Below, in pieces: positions 33,388-43,038 of a stretch of 64,000 bases of DNA. A program made the translations under genes and the position numbers. The notes below the pieces were generated by a model. That model was not told where the DNA came from, did no database searches, and saw nothing but the letters and a program-made list of their open reading frames with translations. The stretch's first letter is position 1. Each line of letters begins with the position of its first letter. The DNA comes from Hahellaceae bacterium (GTDB taxonomy: Bacteria; Pseudomonadota; Gammaproteobacteria; Pseudomonadales; Oleiphilaceae), in contig JADGDV010000022.1 in assembly GCA_016744695.1 (NCBI GenBank), positions 1 through 64,000 on the forward strand. The letters are read 5' to 3'.

Positions 33388-35356
33388 GGAGGTTTCCATA
33401 TCGGTCACAAGTGACAGTCCAACCCAATTCCACCATCGTGGTAGATACCTTTTCCACAATCAGTAATGGCCCTTTTACATGCTCCCCCTCCGTTAATTGT
33501 GTTCGATAAAGCACAGGAACGGGCTGTTCATAACCATAAATGCAAGCATCTTCGCTAAATACCTGACCACCTAATTCAGGCGATTGTAACACCAAAGAAA
33601 GGCCTGGGGAGGTCACCGCCACTCGCAAAGTAACCATTTCTACCGCACGATCCATATCATGCCCATAGCGATCCAGGTGCAAAGCATGGAAGTCTCGAGC
33701 CAAGTCACTTAAAGACCCCCAAGGCAAGTTCAAAGTAAAGCTCTGCCCTTTGTAGCGTAAATCAACAGAGTATTTTACGCTAATGTCCGCCACGCTAACG
33801 TTTTCCTCAACTAATTCCCTGCGACCCTTTTCAGCCATCTCATCAAATATAGCCATCATATTTTCAGCATCTGACAATAACTGAATAGCGGTTTTTGACA
33901 ACTGTCGTTCATGAGGAGCCACTAACATACCAAAAGCAGACAATACACCACCATGAATAGGAACAATGGCTTTACTCATGCCCATTGAGTCGGCTAATGC
34001 GCAAACATGAAGACCACCAGCACCACCAAAACAACATAAACGGAAATGCTCTGGATTATAGCCCCGCTGAATTGATATTGTCCTTAACGCCCGATTCATA
34101 TGTTCATTGGCAATGGTAATAATGCCGGAAGCCGCCTCTAGAATAGAGATACCCATCGCATCCGCTAGTGGCTTTATTGCATTTTCAGCCGCAGTAATAT
34201 CTAAAGCCATGCCCCCACCTAAAAATGCATTCGGTCTTAGCCGCCCTAGTAGTACATTGGCATCCGTTACCGTCGGTTTTAAGCCTCCCTGCCCATAGCA
34301 TGCAGGGCCTGGATAAGCACCTGCAGACTCTGGCCCTACCTGCAACATTCCGCCTTCATCTATCCAGGCTAAAGACCCCCCACCCGCACCAATGGTATGC
34401 ATATCAACCATTGGAACAGCGACAGGCCACGGCCCAATACGCCCTTCATTCGTTAGACGAATATCTCCATCAAGTAACGCGACATCCGTAGACGTGCCCC
34501 CCATATCAAAGGTCATAAAGCGGTCTTCATCTAGCAAACCACCTAAAAACTGAGTCGCAGCCAAGCCTCCAGCAGGACCAGACAACAGTAAATTAACCGT
34601 TCTCTTCGCAGCCTGGTCTACCGCTATGGTTCCGCCAGAAGATTGCATCATTGATACAGAGCAACCTTCAAGCTCCGACGCTAAACGACTCAGGTAATGA
34701 TCTACTTTAGGCCCAAGCCACGCATTCAACCACGTCGCAATGCCTCGCTCATATTCTTTATACTCAGGTAAAACAAATGATGATCTTGAGACAAACAAGG
34801 CGTCAGGCAAAGCAGACTCAATTTTCTTCTCATGTGTATCATCAAGAAATGAAAACAAAAGATTAATAGCAACAGACTCAGGTTTTAAAATGCTTATTTG
34901 CTCGACTAAGCTAGCAAGGTCTTGGTCATTTAATGACTTAAGTACATTGCCCGAGGCATCCACTCGACAATCAACCTCCAAACAAAGAGCCTCAGGAACA
35001 GGAGGAGCAATAGGCTCTGGCCTTAGATTATAAAGTTCAGTTCGTGTCTGCCTAGCCAGTGTTAGAATATCCTTCAGACCTTTATTCGCCACATAAACCG
35101 TTTTAACCCCCTTTCGTTCTAGAGCCGCATTCGTCGCAACCGTGCTGCCATGTACAATAACCAACTGCCCATTTGACACCGCTTTTGATAAGCCCATATC
35201 CTTAATGCCGGTCAAAATAGCTCGAGAGGGATCATCCGGGGTTGATAGTGTTTTATGAATAGTGATTTTATTATTGCTCAGCAAAACAAAGTCAGTAAAC
35301 GTGCCTCCTGTATCAATCCCTAAGTGACTGTATGTATCAAAAGAATAATCGCTCAC
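33359..35356 (-). CDS. Hydantoinase/oxoprolinase family protein, HyuA-like
   Basis: This is an ATP-dependent N-methylhydantoinase or oxoprolinase A-type protein of the actin-like ATPase fold. Diagnostic motifs are GIDTGGTFTDFVLL (about 13-26), VHGSTVATNAALER near 68, LLSGPAGGLAA near 253, FDMGGTSTDVALL near 276 and FGGAGGLHVCALA near 437. At 665 residues it equals the A subunit alone; no B subunit is next to it. The substrate cannot be fixed; hydantoins, 5-oxoproline and acetone are family substrates. GTG 35356 has GGAG six bases upstream. Confidence 0.88.
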   Translation of the reverse strand: MSDYSFDTYSHLGIDTGGTFTDFVLLSNNKITIHKTLSTPDDPSRAILTGIKDMGLSKAVSNGQLVIVHGSTVATNAALERKGVKTVYVANKGLKDILTLARQTRTELYNLRPEPIAPPVPEALCLEVDCRVDASGNVLKSLNDQDLASLVEQISILKPESVAINLLFSFLDDTHEKKIESALPDALFVSRSSFVLPEYKEYERGIATWLNAWLGPKVDHYLSRLASELEGCSVSMMQSSGGTIAVDQAAKRTVNLLLSGPAGGLAATQFLGGLLDEDRFMTFDMGGTSTDVALLDGDIRLTNEGRIGPWPVAVPMVDMHTIGAGGGSLAWIDEGGMLQVGPESAGAYPGPACYGQGGLKPTVTDANVLLGRLRPNAFLGGGMALDITAAENAIKPLADAMGISILEAASGIITIANEHMNRALRTISIQRGYNPEHFRLCCFGGAGGLHVCALADSMGMSKAIVPIHGGVLSAFGMLVAPHERQLSKTAIQLLSDAENMMAIFDEMAEKGRRELVEENVSVADISVKYSVDLRYKGQSFTLNLPWGSLSDLARDFHALHLDRYGHDMDRAVEMVTLRVAVTSPGLSLVLQSPELGGQVFSEDACIYGYEQPVPVLYRTQLTEGEHVKGPLLIVEKVSTTMVELGWTVTCDRYGNLLIDRLDEAG

Positions 35357-35455
35357 CTAACACTCCATTTTTCTATTAAGTACTTACAAAAAGCATCTGA
35401 ATTTTGACTTTCTAGCACCTTAGTCTTTCCAGGGGAACAGAATACCCTACCCTCC

Positions 35456-35483
35456 CTTGATTTTGTATTTGAAGACTCCATAT
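35456..35483 (+). promoter_or_regulatory. Sigma-32-type heat-shock promoter of hslVU
   Basis: CTTGATT (35456-35462) and CTCCATAT (35476-35483) are separated by 13 bases. They match the sigma-32 consensus CTTGAAA / CCCCATNT with two and one mismatches, and the position fits a start site about 40 bases before the hslV ATG. hslVU is a classical sigma-32 operon. Confidence 0.7.
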
Positions 35484-35525
35484 ATCTCATCATTAAGTAA
35501 AAAATTACTCAATTTGGAGTTTTGG

Positions 35526-36059
35526 ATGACAACCATATTATCAGTACGTCGCGACGGAGAGGTTTCCTTAGGAGGAGACGGACAGGTTTCTCTGGGCAAC
35601 ACTATAATGAAAGGCAATGCACGAAAAGTAAGACGCCTTTACCACGGCCAAGTAATTGCAGGGTTTGCAGGCGGTACAGCCGATGCATTCACCCTTTTTG
35701 AGCGCTTTGAAGCTCAACTTGAAAAACACCAAGGTCATTTGGTCAGGGCGGCGGTTGAGCTCGCGAAAGACTGGCGTACAGATAGAGCTCTGCGAAAGCT
35801 TGAAGCACTGCTGGCAGTGGCCGATAAAGAAACCTCATTAATTATCACTGGCAACGGTGACGTGATTGAGCCAGAGAATAGCCTAATTGCCATTGGCTCT
35901 GGTGGTCCTTATGCCCAGGCTTCAGCAACGGCGTTATTAGAAAACACGACATTAAGTGCGCGTGACATTGTAGAGAAAGGCCTAGATATTGCTGCCGATA
36001 TTTGCATATACACCAACCACAATCGCACCATTGAAGAATTAAGCAGCAAAGACTCTTAA
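35526..36059 (+). CDS. hslV: ATP-dependent protease subunit HslV
   Basis: The peptidase subunit of the HslUV (ClpYQ) proteasome-like protease. ATG 35526 gives the canonical start MTTILSVRR; the Thr after Met becomes the catalytic N-terminal nucleophile. The beta-fold core is visible in [14 protein letters not shown] and [15 protein letters not shown], with [11 protein letters not shown]-like [11 protein letters not shown] near 133. At 177 residues it is full length. GGAG lies six bases upstream. The open frame back to 35457 adds unrelated residues and crosses the promoter. Confidence 0.96.
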   Translation: MTTILSVRRDGEVSLGGDGQVSLGNTIMKGNARKVRRLYHGQVIAGFAGGTADAFTLFERFEAQLEKHQGHLVRAAVELAKDWRTDRALRKLEALLAVADKETSLIITGNGDVIEPENSLIAIGSGGPYAQASATALLENTTLSARDIVEKGLDIAADICIYTNHNRTIEELSSKDS

Positions 36060-36112
36060 AGCTGATTGCTCTTAAAAACCATATTTAAAACCAAAATAAC
36101 TGGTAACGAACA

Positions 36113-37441
36113 ATGCCCGTAATGACACCTAAAGAAACAGTTCACGAATTAGACAAACATATTATTGGTCAGAATGAGGCCAAACGCGCTGTCGCCATTG
36201 CTTTACGAAATCGCTGGAGACGCATGCAGCTCAGCGAAGAGATGCGCGAAGAAATAACACCGAAAAATATTTTAATGATTGGACCCACCGGTGTGGGTAA
36301 AACTGAAATAGCCCGAAGATTAGCAAAACTGGCCGATGCACCGTTTATTAAAGTAGAAGCCACCAAGTTTACTGAAGTGGGCTATGTAGGCCGTGATGTA
36401 GAGTCTATTATCCGTGACCTTATGGATATGGCGATGAAAATGCTTCGTGAAAAAGAGATGGAACAAGTCTCTCACAAAGCAATGGATGCTGCTGAAGATC
36501 GAATTCTTGACGCGCTTCTCCCTCCCGCACGCAGCGCGGATGAAAATGAAGATGACCAACCAGAGTCATCAACCCGACAAGTTTTCAGAAAGAAACTAAG
36601 GGAAGGCGACCTCGACGATAAAGAAATTGAAATTGATGTAAAAGCGACCCCTGTTGGTGTTGAAATTATGGCACCTCCCGGCATGGAAGAAATGACCAAC
36701 CAGCTACAAAGCATGTTCTCAAACATGTCTGGAGACAAAAAGAAAACCAAAAGAATGAAAGTCGCAGATGCTTTCAAAAAGATTCAAGAAGAAGAAGCGG
36801 CCAGATTCGTTAACGAAGATAAAATAAAACAAGATGCGCTACACATCGTTGAGCAAAATGGCATCGTATTTATTGATGAAATCGATAAAGTGGCAAAGCG
36901 TGGTGAGAGCTCAGGAACGGATGTTTCAAGAGAAGGTGTTCAGCGAGATTTACTTCCGTTAATTGAAGGCTGCACCATTAGCACTAAGTATGGAATGATC
37001 AAAACAGATCATATCCTGTTTATCGCTTCAGGTGCATTCCACTTATCAAAGCCTTCAGATCTCATTCCAGAACTTCAAGGCAGACTCCCAATCAGGGTTG
37101 AACTAAAAGCGCTGTCTCCTGAAGACTTTAAACGCATTCTAATCGAGCCTGACGCGTCTCTTACAGAGCAATATGAAGCATTGATGGCAACAGAAGGTGT
37201 AGCACTTAAGTTTAGTGACGATGCACTGACCCGCATTGCTGAGATTGCATGGAAGGTAAACGAAAATACTGAAAACATCGGTGCAAGAAGACTACATACC
37301 GTATTAGAACGATTGCTAGAAAGCATTTCTTTTGGTGCGGGCGACTCAATTAATGACAGCCTTGAGATTACAGCTGAATATGTAAATGAGCAGTTGAATG
37401 AGTTGTCTGAAGATGAAGATTTAAGTCGCTTCATTCTTTAA
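36113..37441 (+). CDS. hslU: ATP-dependent protease ATPase subunit HslU
   Basis: The AAA+ unfoldase ring of HslUV. Walker A is GPTGVGKTE (about 59-67), Walker [12 protein letters not shown] (about 255-265), and sensor 2 includes IGARRLHTV near 391. The intermediate I-domain (about 110-240) is present, with its glutamate-rich linker. The C-terminal end DLSRFIL is the conserved tail that inserts into HslV. At 442 residues it is typical. It follows hslV by 53 bases. Confidence 0.97.
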   Translation: MPVMTPKETVHELDKHIIGQNEAKRAVAIALRNRWRRMQLSEEMREEITPKNILMIGPTGVGKTEIARRLAKLADAPFIKVEATKFTEVGYVGRDVESIIRDLMDMAMKMLREKEMEQVSHKAMDAAEDRILDALLPPARSADENEDDQPESSTRQVFRKKLREGDLDDKEIEIDVKATPVGVEIMAPPGMEEMTNQLQSMFSNMSGDKKKTKRMKVADAFKKIQEEEAARFVNEDKIKQDALHIVEQNGIVFIDEIDKVAKRGESSGTDVSREGVQRDLLPLIEGCTISTKYGMIKTDHILFIASGAFHLSKPSDLIPELQGRLPIRVELKALSPEDFKRILIEPDASLTEQYEALMATEGVALKFSDDALTRIAEIAWKVNENTENIGARRLHTVLERLLESISFGAGDSINDSLEITAEYVNEQLNELSEDEDLSRFIL

Positions 37442-37458
37442 CTAATTAAACACAAAAC

Positions 37459-37493
37459 AAGCATCGTAGGGACGCAGTCCCTTCGATGCTTTT
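37459..37493 (+). terminator. hslVU terminator
   Basis: A 15-base stem with one mismatch (37459-37473 and 37477-37491) closes a GCA loop and ends in TTT. It sits 18 bases after the hslU stop. The following DUF971 gene could still be read through. Confidence 0.82.
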
Positions 37494-37505
37494 AAAGGCA
37501 TATTG

Positions 37506-37862
37506 ATGACCCCTACTCCCCGCCCCACTCAAATCAAATTACAAACTCAATCTCGGTGTCTTGAGCTTAGCTATTCAGATGATGAAAAATACCCTCTGAG
37601 TTACGAATTTCTACGAGTGCTGTCACCCTCAGCAGAAGTGCGAGGACACGGAAAACCGGTACTTCAAACGGGCAAGAAAGATGTCATTATCACCAACCTT
37701 GAACCCGCCGGCAATTATGCACTAAAAATCACTTACAATGATGGCCATGATTCAGGATTATATACGTGGGAATATCTATATGATTTATGCTGCAATCAGG
37801 AAGAATATTGGAGAGACTACTTGCTGCAATTAGAAACAGCAAGCGCCAGCAGGGAGGCTTAA
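37506..37862 (+). CDS. DUF971 / gamma-butyrobetaine hydroxylase-like N-terminal domain protein
   Basis: A single small zinc-ribbon-like domain related to the N-terminal part of gamma-butyrobetaine hydroxylase, without the oxygenase half. Seen are LELSYSDDEKYPLSYEFLRV, LEPAGNYALKITYNDGHDSG and YTWEYLYDL, all typical of DUF971. Such proteins often follow hslVU in gammaproteobacteria; the function is not established. I chose ATG 37506, with AGG seven bases upstream, over TTG 37503. Confidence 0.88.
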   Translation: MTPTPRPTQIKLQTQSRCLELSYSDDEKYPLSYEFLRVLSPSAEVRGHGKPVLQTGKKDVIITNLEPAGNYALKITYNDGHDSGLYTWEYLYDLCCNQEEYWRDYLLQLETASASREA

Positions 37863-37884
37863 TAGGCACTACACCTAGCAAGCA

Positions 37885-39144
37885 CTATAAGATATGTTTC
37901 GCACTCTGCAATAAGTCAGCCACACTATCTAAGCCACCACTTAATTTACGGCTAAGAAACCCGCTTTCAGCCGATTTCTCTTTCGATACATAGAGGGGCA
38001 GCATCTCACCATACAAGCTGGTACTAATCGTGCGTTGATCGTCTTCAAGGAGGTCCTTTCTTAAAGTAACGCCAAATGGCTTAAGCTTTTCTTCCAACTC
38101 ACCCGCTCGTGCTCTTAAATCTTTTCGCGTCATCTGGTAAGCATGCTCACAAACCATTCTTCTTGCCTGAAAACTAAACACATTAGAGAAAAACAGTTTT
38201 CCATCATCTCTAGTAGGTTCAAACATTAATATTTCAGCATTAGGATACTCACGCTCATACATTGCCATACCCGAGCGCATGCGTGAATACACCATGGTTC
38301 GGTGGGTCTGAGCAAGAATGTTAGGCATTCCTGAGCTTGTTAAGGTGCCAGGCTTCATAGTGCCGGCCTTTACGGCTGCATTAACATCAATAGGAACAAC
38401 AGGGTTAATGCCAAGAACCAAGTCAGCACCATCTTCAAGCGCCACAGAAGCATGCATACCCTTACGCAGCGTTCCGTCCATATAATAACGACCATCTATC
38501 TCTACCGGACAATACAGGCCTGGTGAAGCAACACTCGCCTGAACGGCCCTTGATATAGGGACATGGTCAAAACCTGGGGCACCAAACCGCACAGTCTCTC
38601 CACTTTCAAGGTCTGCTGCGATCAAATACAATCGTCGGCTCAACTGCCTGAAATCATTTGTTCTCCCCATCATGCTATAAGAGCGGTGCAAATATTCATG
38701 CAGGCCTTCATTATCAAAAATTCCTGCGGGGAGAGCTTGAGCCAAAATAGTCATGGCCTCCAGAAAATTCTGGTCATGGGGATTGTTTACAAATCGAGCA
38801 CACGCCTCAACCAACAAACCCGGTACAGATAAGGCTCTTTTTAAATATTCTCGAACGGCGGGACGATAGAAAAATTCAGGATGAAACGGATGTACCTCTG
38901 CTTCATTTTTAACAAAGATCCGGCACATTTGCGCTGAAGTCATTTGATTCGCTAAATTTGCTGCAACAAAAGCACCTGAACTGACACCAACATAGACATG
39001 AAGATCGTTAAGATCTAAACCTTCTAATGATTCATCAAGAGCACGAAGTGCACCAATCTCATAGATACCACCTAAAGGACCTCCACCCCCAAGGGCAAGT
39101 CCAATTTTTGGTTTTATCGATTTGGTTGACTTATTAGCTGCCAT
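37885..39144 (-). CDS. Patatin-like phospholipase family protein
   Basis: A Ser-Asp dyad lipid acyl hydrolase. The oxyanion loop is GLALGGGGPLGGIYE (about 15-29), the nucleophile elbow is GVSSGAFVA (Ser about 55), and the dyad Asp is in YYMDGTLRKG (about 225). At 419 residues it has a long C-terminal region (about 290-419) without a recognised domain. Neither signal peptide nor transmembrane helix is visible, so it is probably cytosolic. The lipid substrate is unknown. It is convergent with the DUF971 gene, 22 bases away. Confidence 0.88.
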   Translation of the reverse strand: MAANKSTKSIKPKIGLALGGGGPLGGIYEIGALRALDESLEGLDLNDLHVYVGVSSGAFVAANLANQMTSAQMCRIFVKNEAEVHPFHPEFFYRPAVREYLKRALSVPGLLVEACARFVNNPHDQNFLEAMTILAQALPAGIFDNEGLHEYLHRSYSMMGRTNDFRQLSRRLYLIAADLESGETVRFGAPGFDHVPISRAVQASVASPGLYCPVEIDGRYYMDGTLRKGMHASVALEDGADLVLGINPVVPIDVNAAVKAGTMKPGTLTSSGMPNILAQTHRTMVYSRMRSGMAMYEREYPNAEILMFEPTRDDGKLFFSNVFSFQARRMVCEHAYQMTRKDLRARAGELEEKLKPFGVTLRKDLLEDDQRTISTSLYGEMLPLYVSKEKSAESGFLSRKLSGGLDSVADLLQSAKHIL

Positions 39145-39302
39145 TCATACTCCCACTTTAGTTAATAACAACACGTTACAACTAAAAACACTGATTCAAA
39201 AAACTTATACTCAATCTCACTTACTGACAATAACAAGTGAAATTAGAATATTCACACTAAACAAAATGTATACCCATTCTTACGCTCAAAAACACCCGTT
39301 TC

Positions 39303-41591
39303 CTACACATGAGATGAGACAACACCCCCTGGACGCATATAACGACCAAAACCCGCGTCTCTCAACGCCAAATCCAAGGTACTTTTCACAATATGAGGAG
39401 AATCTAGACAAAGCACCTTATCAAGTAGCTGCTTTGCCCACTCTAAATCTATATTTCGAATAACTGATTTAACCCTTGGCAAATTAGACGCATTCATGGA
39501 CAAGGCTTCATACCCCATTGCCATTAACAAGACTGCCCCAGCAGGGTCTCCAGCCATCTCACCACAAATACTGAGCTGCGTCCCCGCTTTTTTAGCGTCC
39601 TTTGCTATTTTGGCCAATGCTTGTAAAACAGCGGGATGAAATGAGTGATAAAGCCCTGCAACACGGGGGTTATTTCTATCAACGGCTAAAAGATATTGAG
39701 TTAGGTCATTCGACCCCACGGACAAAAAATCAACACGCTCTGCAAGCTCTTTCACCTGATAAACAGCAGCCGGCACCTCGATCATCACGCCAACCTGAGG
39801 CATCGTGACATTAGCACCTTCTTCTCTTACTTCATGATAAACACGATATATTAGATGAAGCGCCTCTTCTACTTCAGAGACATTACAAATCATGGGCAAC
39901 ATAATCCGAAGATTATCGAGGCCTTCACTAGCCTTAAGCATAGCCCTAACCTGAACAAGAAATATCTCTGGATGGTCGAGAGTCACCCTTATTCCACGCC
40001 AGCCTAAGAAAGGGTTTTCCTCATTGATAGGAAAGTATGATAAAGCTTTGTCACCACCAATATCCAAGGTTCGCATCGTAACCATATTAGGTGCAAAAGC
40101 TTCTAGTTGCTCCCGGTAGCAATCTCGTTGTTCTTGCTCGCTAGGGAAACGTTCATTAATCATAAAAGGGACTTCAGTTCGATACAAACCAACCCCTTCA
40201 GCACCATGACTTAAAGAACGCACGACATCCGTCATTAACCCAGTATTAACCCAAACAGACACCCTATGTCCGTCTGTTGTTGTACACGTTTCATTTTTAA
40301 GGGACTCTAAACCTTTAACCAGCTCTTTTTCTTCTTCAACGATATTAAGGTATACCGATCGTAATTCAGGTGAAGGAGAAGCATGAATCTGACCGTTATA
40401 GCCATCAACAATTAGTTCACGACTATCTAAACGAGAAACGGGAATATCGACTAAGCCCATAACCGTTGGTAAGCCCATTGCCCGCGCTAAAATAGCAACA
40501 TGTGAATTACCAGAACCACGCACAGATACGAGGCCAATTAATTTTTCGCGAGGCACCTCACCCAGCATGGTCGGCGTTAACTCTTCACTAACAAGAATGG
40601 TGTTATTCGGATACTCACGCTCACTTTGGTCAGACTCCTGCAAATAAGCTAGCACTCGACGACCCAGGTCTTTAATATCTACCGCTCGCTCACGAAGATA
40701 AGCGTCTCCCATCATTTCAAAGTGGCCGGCATATTCTTTAATCACATCCCGCAACGCACCTTGTGCCCAGCTGCCCGATTCAATACGGCTAACCACTTCA
40801 CCAACCAAGGCATTATCATCAAGAATCCCTAAATAAACATCAAAAAGAGCTTGTTCCTCAGGACGAAGCTGAGTCGCAAGTTTCTCACCAACGCTTTGAA
40901 TATCTTTTCTTACCCCCGCAACGGCTTTTTTAAAGCCCTCTATTTCAATATAGGTATCTTCGGCGACTTTATCAGGCACCGCATCGAGATCTGCAGGCGG
41001 AAAAATAACAACACTATTACCTATTGCCACACCAGGGGCTCCAGCAACCCCTTTAAAGTTAACATCCTTGGTCGCTTCACCGCTTAAACTCAGCCCTCCA
41101 ATTGCCCCTGTAGCCTCACTATGAGCAATAATAGCGGCTAATTGTGCAGATACTGTAACTAAGAAAGCTTCTTCTCCCTCATCAAAAACTCGACTAATGC
41201 TCTGCTGCTGAACAACAATAACACCGAGTACATTTCGATGATGGATAATAGGGACACCTAAAAAAGAGTGGTAACGCTCCTCACCCGTTTCAGGGAAATA
41301 TCGATAGCGAGGGTGAGAGGGTGCATCCTCAAGATTGATGGGTTCTTCCCTTACACCCACTAGGCCAACAAGCCCCTCGGAGTGACCAAGAGTTACTTTG
41401 CCAACCGCATCCTGATTTAAGCCTTCAGTCGCCATAAGAAGGTAACGGTTAGTACTTGAATCAAACAGGTAAACAGAGCAAACATCAGTATCCATTGCCG
41501 ACTGTACACGTGACACAATAATGTTCAGTGCAGTCTGAAGATCTGTGGCTGCGTTAACTTCCTGTACTATGCTTCGTAACACACTTAGCAT
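39303..41591 (-). CDS. ptsP: Phosphoenolpyruvate-protein phosphotransferase PtsP (EI-Ntr)
   Basis: First enzyme of the nitrogen PTS, passing phosphate from PEP to NPr. An N-terminal GAF domain (about 15-160) is followed by the EI fold. The phospho-His is His364 in GSGNSHVAILARAMGLPT. The PEP-binding domain shows LYRTEVPFM, NPFLGWRGIR, SVGSNDLTQYLLAVDR and the catalytic ICGEMAGDP. At 762 residues it is full length. It follows rppH by 57 bases, the standard gammaproteobacterial pair. No ptsO or ptsN lies in the window. Confidence 0.95.
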   Translation of the reverse strand: MLSVLRSIVQEVNAATDLQTALNIIVSRVQSAMDTDVCSVYLFDSSTNRYLLMATEGLNQDAVGKVTLGHSEGLVGLVGVREEPINLEDAPSHPRYRYFPETGEERYHSFLGVPIIHHRNVLGVIVVQQQSISRVFDEGEEAFLVTVSAQLAAIIAHSEATGAIGGLSLSGEATKDVNFKGVAGAPGVAIGNSVVIFPPADLDAVPDKVAEDTYIEIEGFKKAVAGVRKDIQSVGEKLATQLRPEEQALFDVYLGILDDNALVGEVVSRIESGSWAQGALRDVIKEYAGHFEMMGDAYLRERAVDIKDLGRRVLAYLQESDQSEREYPNNTILVSEELTPTMLGEVPREKLIGLVSVRGSGNSHVAILARAMGLPTVMGLVDIPVSRLDSRELIVDGYNGQIHASPSPELRSVYLNIVEEEKELVKGLESLKNETCTTTDGHRVSVWVNTGLMTDVVRSLSHGAEGVGLYRTEVPFMINERFPSEQEQRDCYREQLEAFAPNMVTMRTLDIGGDKALSYFPINEENPFLGWRGIRVTLDHPEIFLVQVRAMLKASEGLDNLRIMLPMICNVSEVEEALHLIYRVYHEVREEGANVTMPQVGVMIEVPAAVYQVKELAERVDFLSVGSNDLTQYLLAVDRNNPRVAGLYHSFHPAVLQALAKIAKDAKKAGTQLSICGEMAGDPAGAVLLMAMGYEALSMNASNLPRVKSVIRNIDLEWAKQLLDKVLCLDSPHIVKSTLDLALRDAGFGRYMRPGGVVSSHV

Positions 41592-41648
41592 AATCGATCT
41601 CTTCGCATCTACCCGCCCGGCCTTATATTGATAGCGTTATAATTATAT

Positions 41649-42134
41649 TTATTTTAAATTTCGTTTAAATAGTTTAGGGGCTAACTCCTTCATTGCCCGT
41701 CGATAAACTTCCATTTTAAAAGAGACTACTTGCCCTAATGGGTACCAGTAACTTACCCATTCCCAGCCGTCAAATTCTGGGGCACTACTTTTTGTCATAC
41801 ACACTGTCGAATCAGAGCTGAGCATCCGTAACAGATACCATTTCTGCTTCTGGCCAACACACAGAGGATGTGAATTATAACGAATCATTTTTTTGGGCAA
41901 TCGATAACGAAGCCACCCACGCGTACAGGCAACAACTTCAACATCTGAAGCAGACAAGCCGACTTCTTCCGCAAGCTCTCGATACAATGCCTCCTCAGGG
42001 GTCTCATCTCTCTTTATCCCACCTTGGGGAAACTGCCATGAATCCTGTCCGATTCGCTTAGCCCACAAAACCTCATTTTGATGGTTGGCAAGAATTATTC
42101 CGACATTCGGCCTAAAGCCATCGGAGTCAATCAC
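41649..42134 (-). CDS. rppH: RNA pyrophosphohydrolase RppH
   Basis: It removes pyrophosphate from the 5' end of mRNA, which starts RNase E-dependent decay. The Nudix box is [20 protein letters not shown] (residues 38-57) followed by [12 protein letters not shown], the [10 protein letters not shown] segment and QKQKWYLL are RppH-typical. At 161 residues it is normal length. The start is GTG 42134 with AAAGG upstream. It heads the rppH-ptsP operon. Confidence 0.95.
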   Translation of the reverse strand: MIDSDGFRPNVGIILANHQNEVLWAKRIGQDSWQFPQGGIKRDETPEEALYRELAEEVGLSASDVEVVACTRGWLRYRLPKKMIRYNSHPLCVGQKQKWYLLRMLSSDSTVCMTKSSAPEFDGWEWVSYWYPLGQVVSFKMEVYRRAMKELAPKLFKRNLK

Positions 42135-42374
42135 ACTTGCATACCTTTAACTGTCATTTGACTCCCATTCTTCCAGAAAATAAGCGTTTCAGCAAACCTA
42201 TGCCAAAATCAGCGATAGTTGCTCACAATAATCTATCGTTGCGTACAAATAGTTGCGTATAATAAACGACTTACAAAATCATAAAATATCTATTTTTTAA
42301 GTGCCTGCACTATGATTTAAGCATCTAATTGCATTAAATACAGAGTAGACCAATATCATAAAGGAGACTAATAG

Positions 42375-43028
42375 ATGACACTCGCAATTTTCGATCTCGA
42401 TAACACTTTGATAGCAGGAGACAGCGATCACGCTTGGGGGCAATTTTTAGCTGACAAGGGCATTGTTGATGAAGAAGAGTATCGAAAAGCGAATGACCAA
42501 TTCTACCAAGACTACCTTAATGGCCAGTTAGACATGACGCGCTATCTTGAATTTTCTCTTGCGCCTCTTGCTGCTCACCCTATGAAAAACTTACTCCAGT
42601 GGCGAGAAGACTTTATTAATGAGCGGATCAAACCTCTCATGCTAGATAAAGCCCAGAAACTAGTTAGCTTTCACAAAGCTCAGGGGCATTTTATTTTAAT
42701 TATTACTGCGACCAACCGCTTTGTTACGGAACCCATAGCGGAGCTCCTTGAAGTTGACCACTTAATCGCCACCGACCCTGAAATTATTGACAACAAATAC
42801 ACCGGCGCGATTTCTGGCATCCCTAGCTTTAAAGACGGAAAAGTCACCCGCCTGAGTAACTGGATGAAAGAACAAGACCACAATCTTGAAGGCTCATATT
42901 TTTACAGTGACTCTCACAACGACATACCACTACTTGATATCGTTGAGATACCGGTTGCGGTAGATCCAGACCCCACGCTGGAATCTCACGCAAAAGAGAA
43001 TAACTGGAAAATAATGTCTCTACGCTAG
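42375..43028 (+). CDS. HAD-superfamily IB hydrolase (SerB-like)
   Basis: This is a phosphatase of the HAD IB subfamily. Motif 1 is FDLDNTLIAGD (Asp7 and Asp9), motif 2 the IITATNRFVT threonine region near 110, motif 3 the Lys in FKDGKVTRL, and motif 4 YSDSHNDIPLL near 177. It resembles phosphoserine phosphatase but lacks an ACT domain, so its substrate is open. AAGGAG at 42361-42366 is a strong ribosome site. Ten bases separate it from the imelysin-like gene, so the two form an operon. Confidence 0.88.
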   Translation: MTLAIFDLDNTLIAGDSDHAWGQFLADKGIVDEEEYRKANDQFYQDYLNGQLDMTRYLEFSLAPLAAHPMKNLLQWREDFINERIKPLMLDKAQKLVSFHKAQGHFILIITATNRFVTEPIAELLEVDHLIATDPEIIDNKYTGAISGIPSFKDGKVTRLSNWMKEQDHNLEGSYFYSDSHNDIPLLDIVEIPVAVDPDPTLESHAKENNWKIMSLR

Positions 43029-43038
43029 GCGAAAAATA

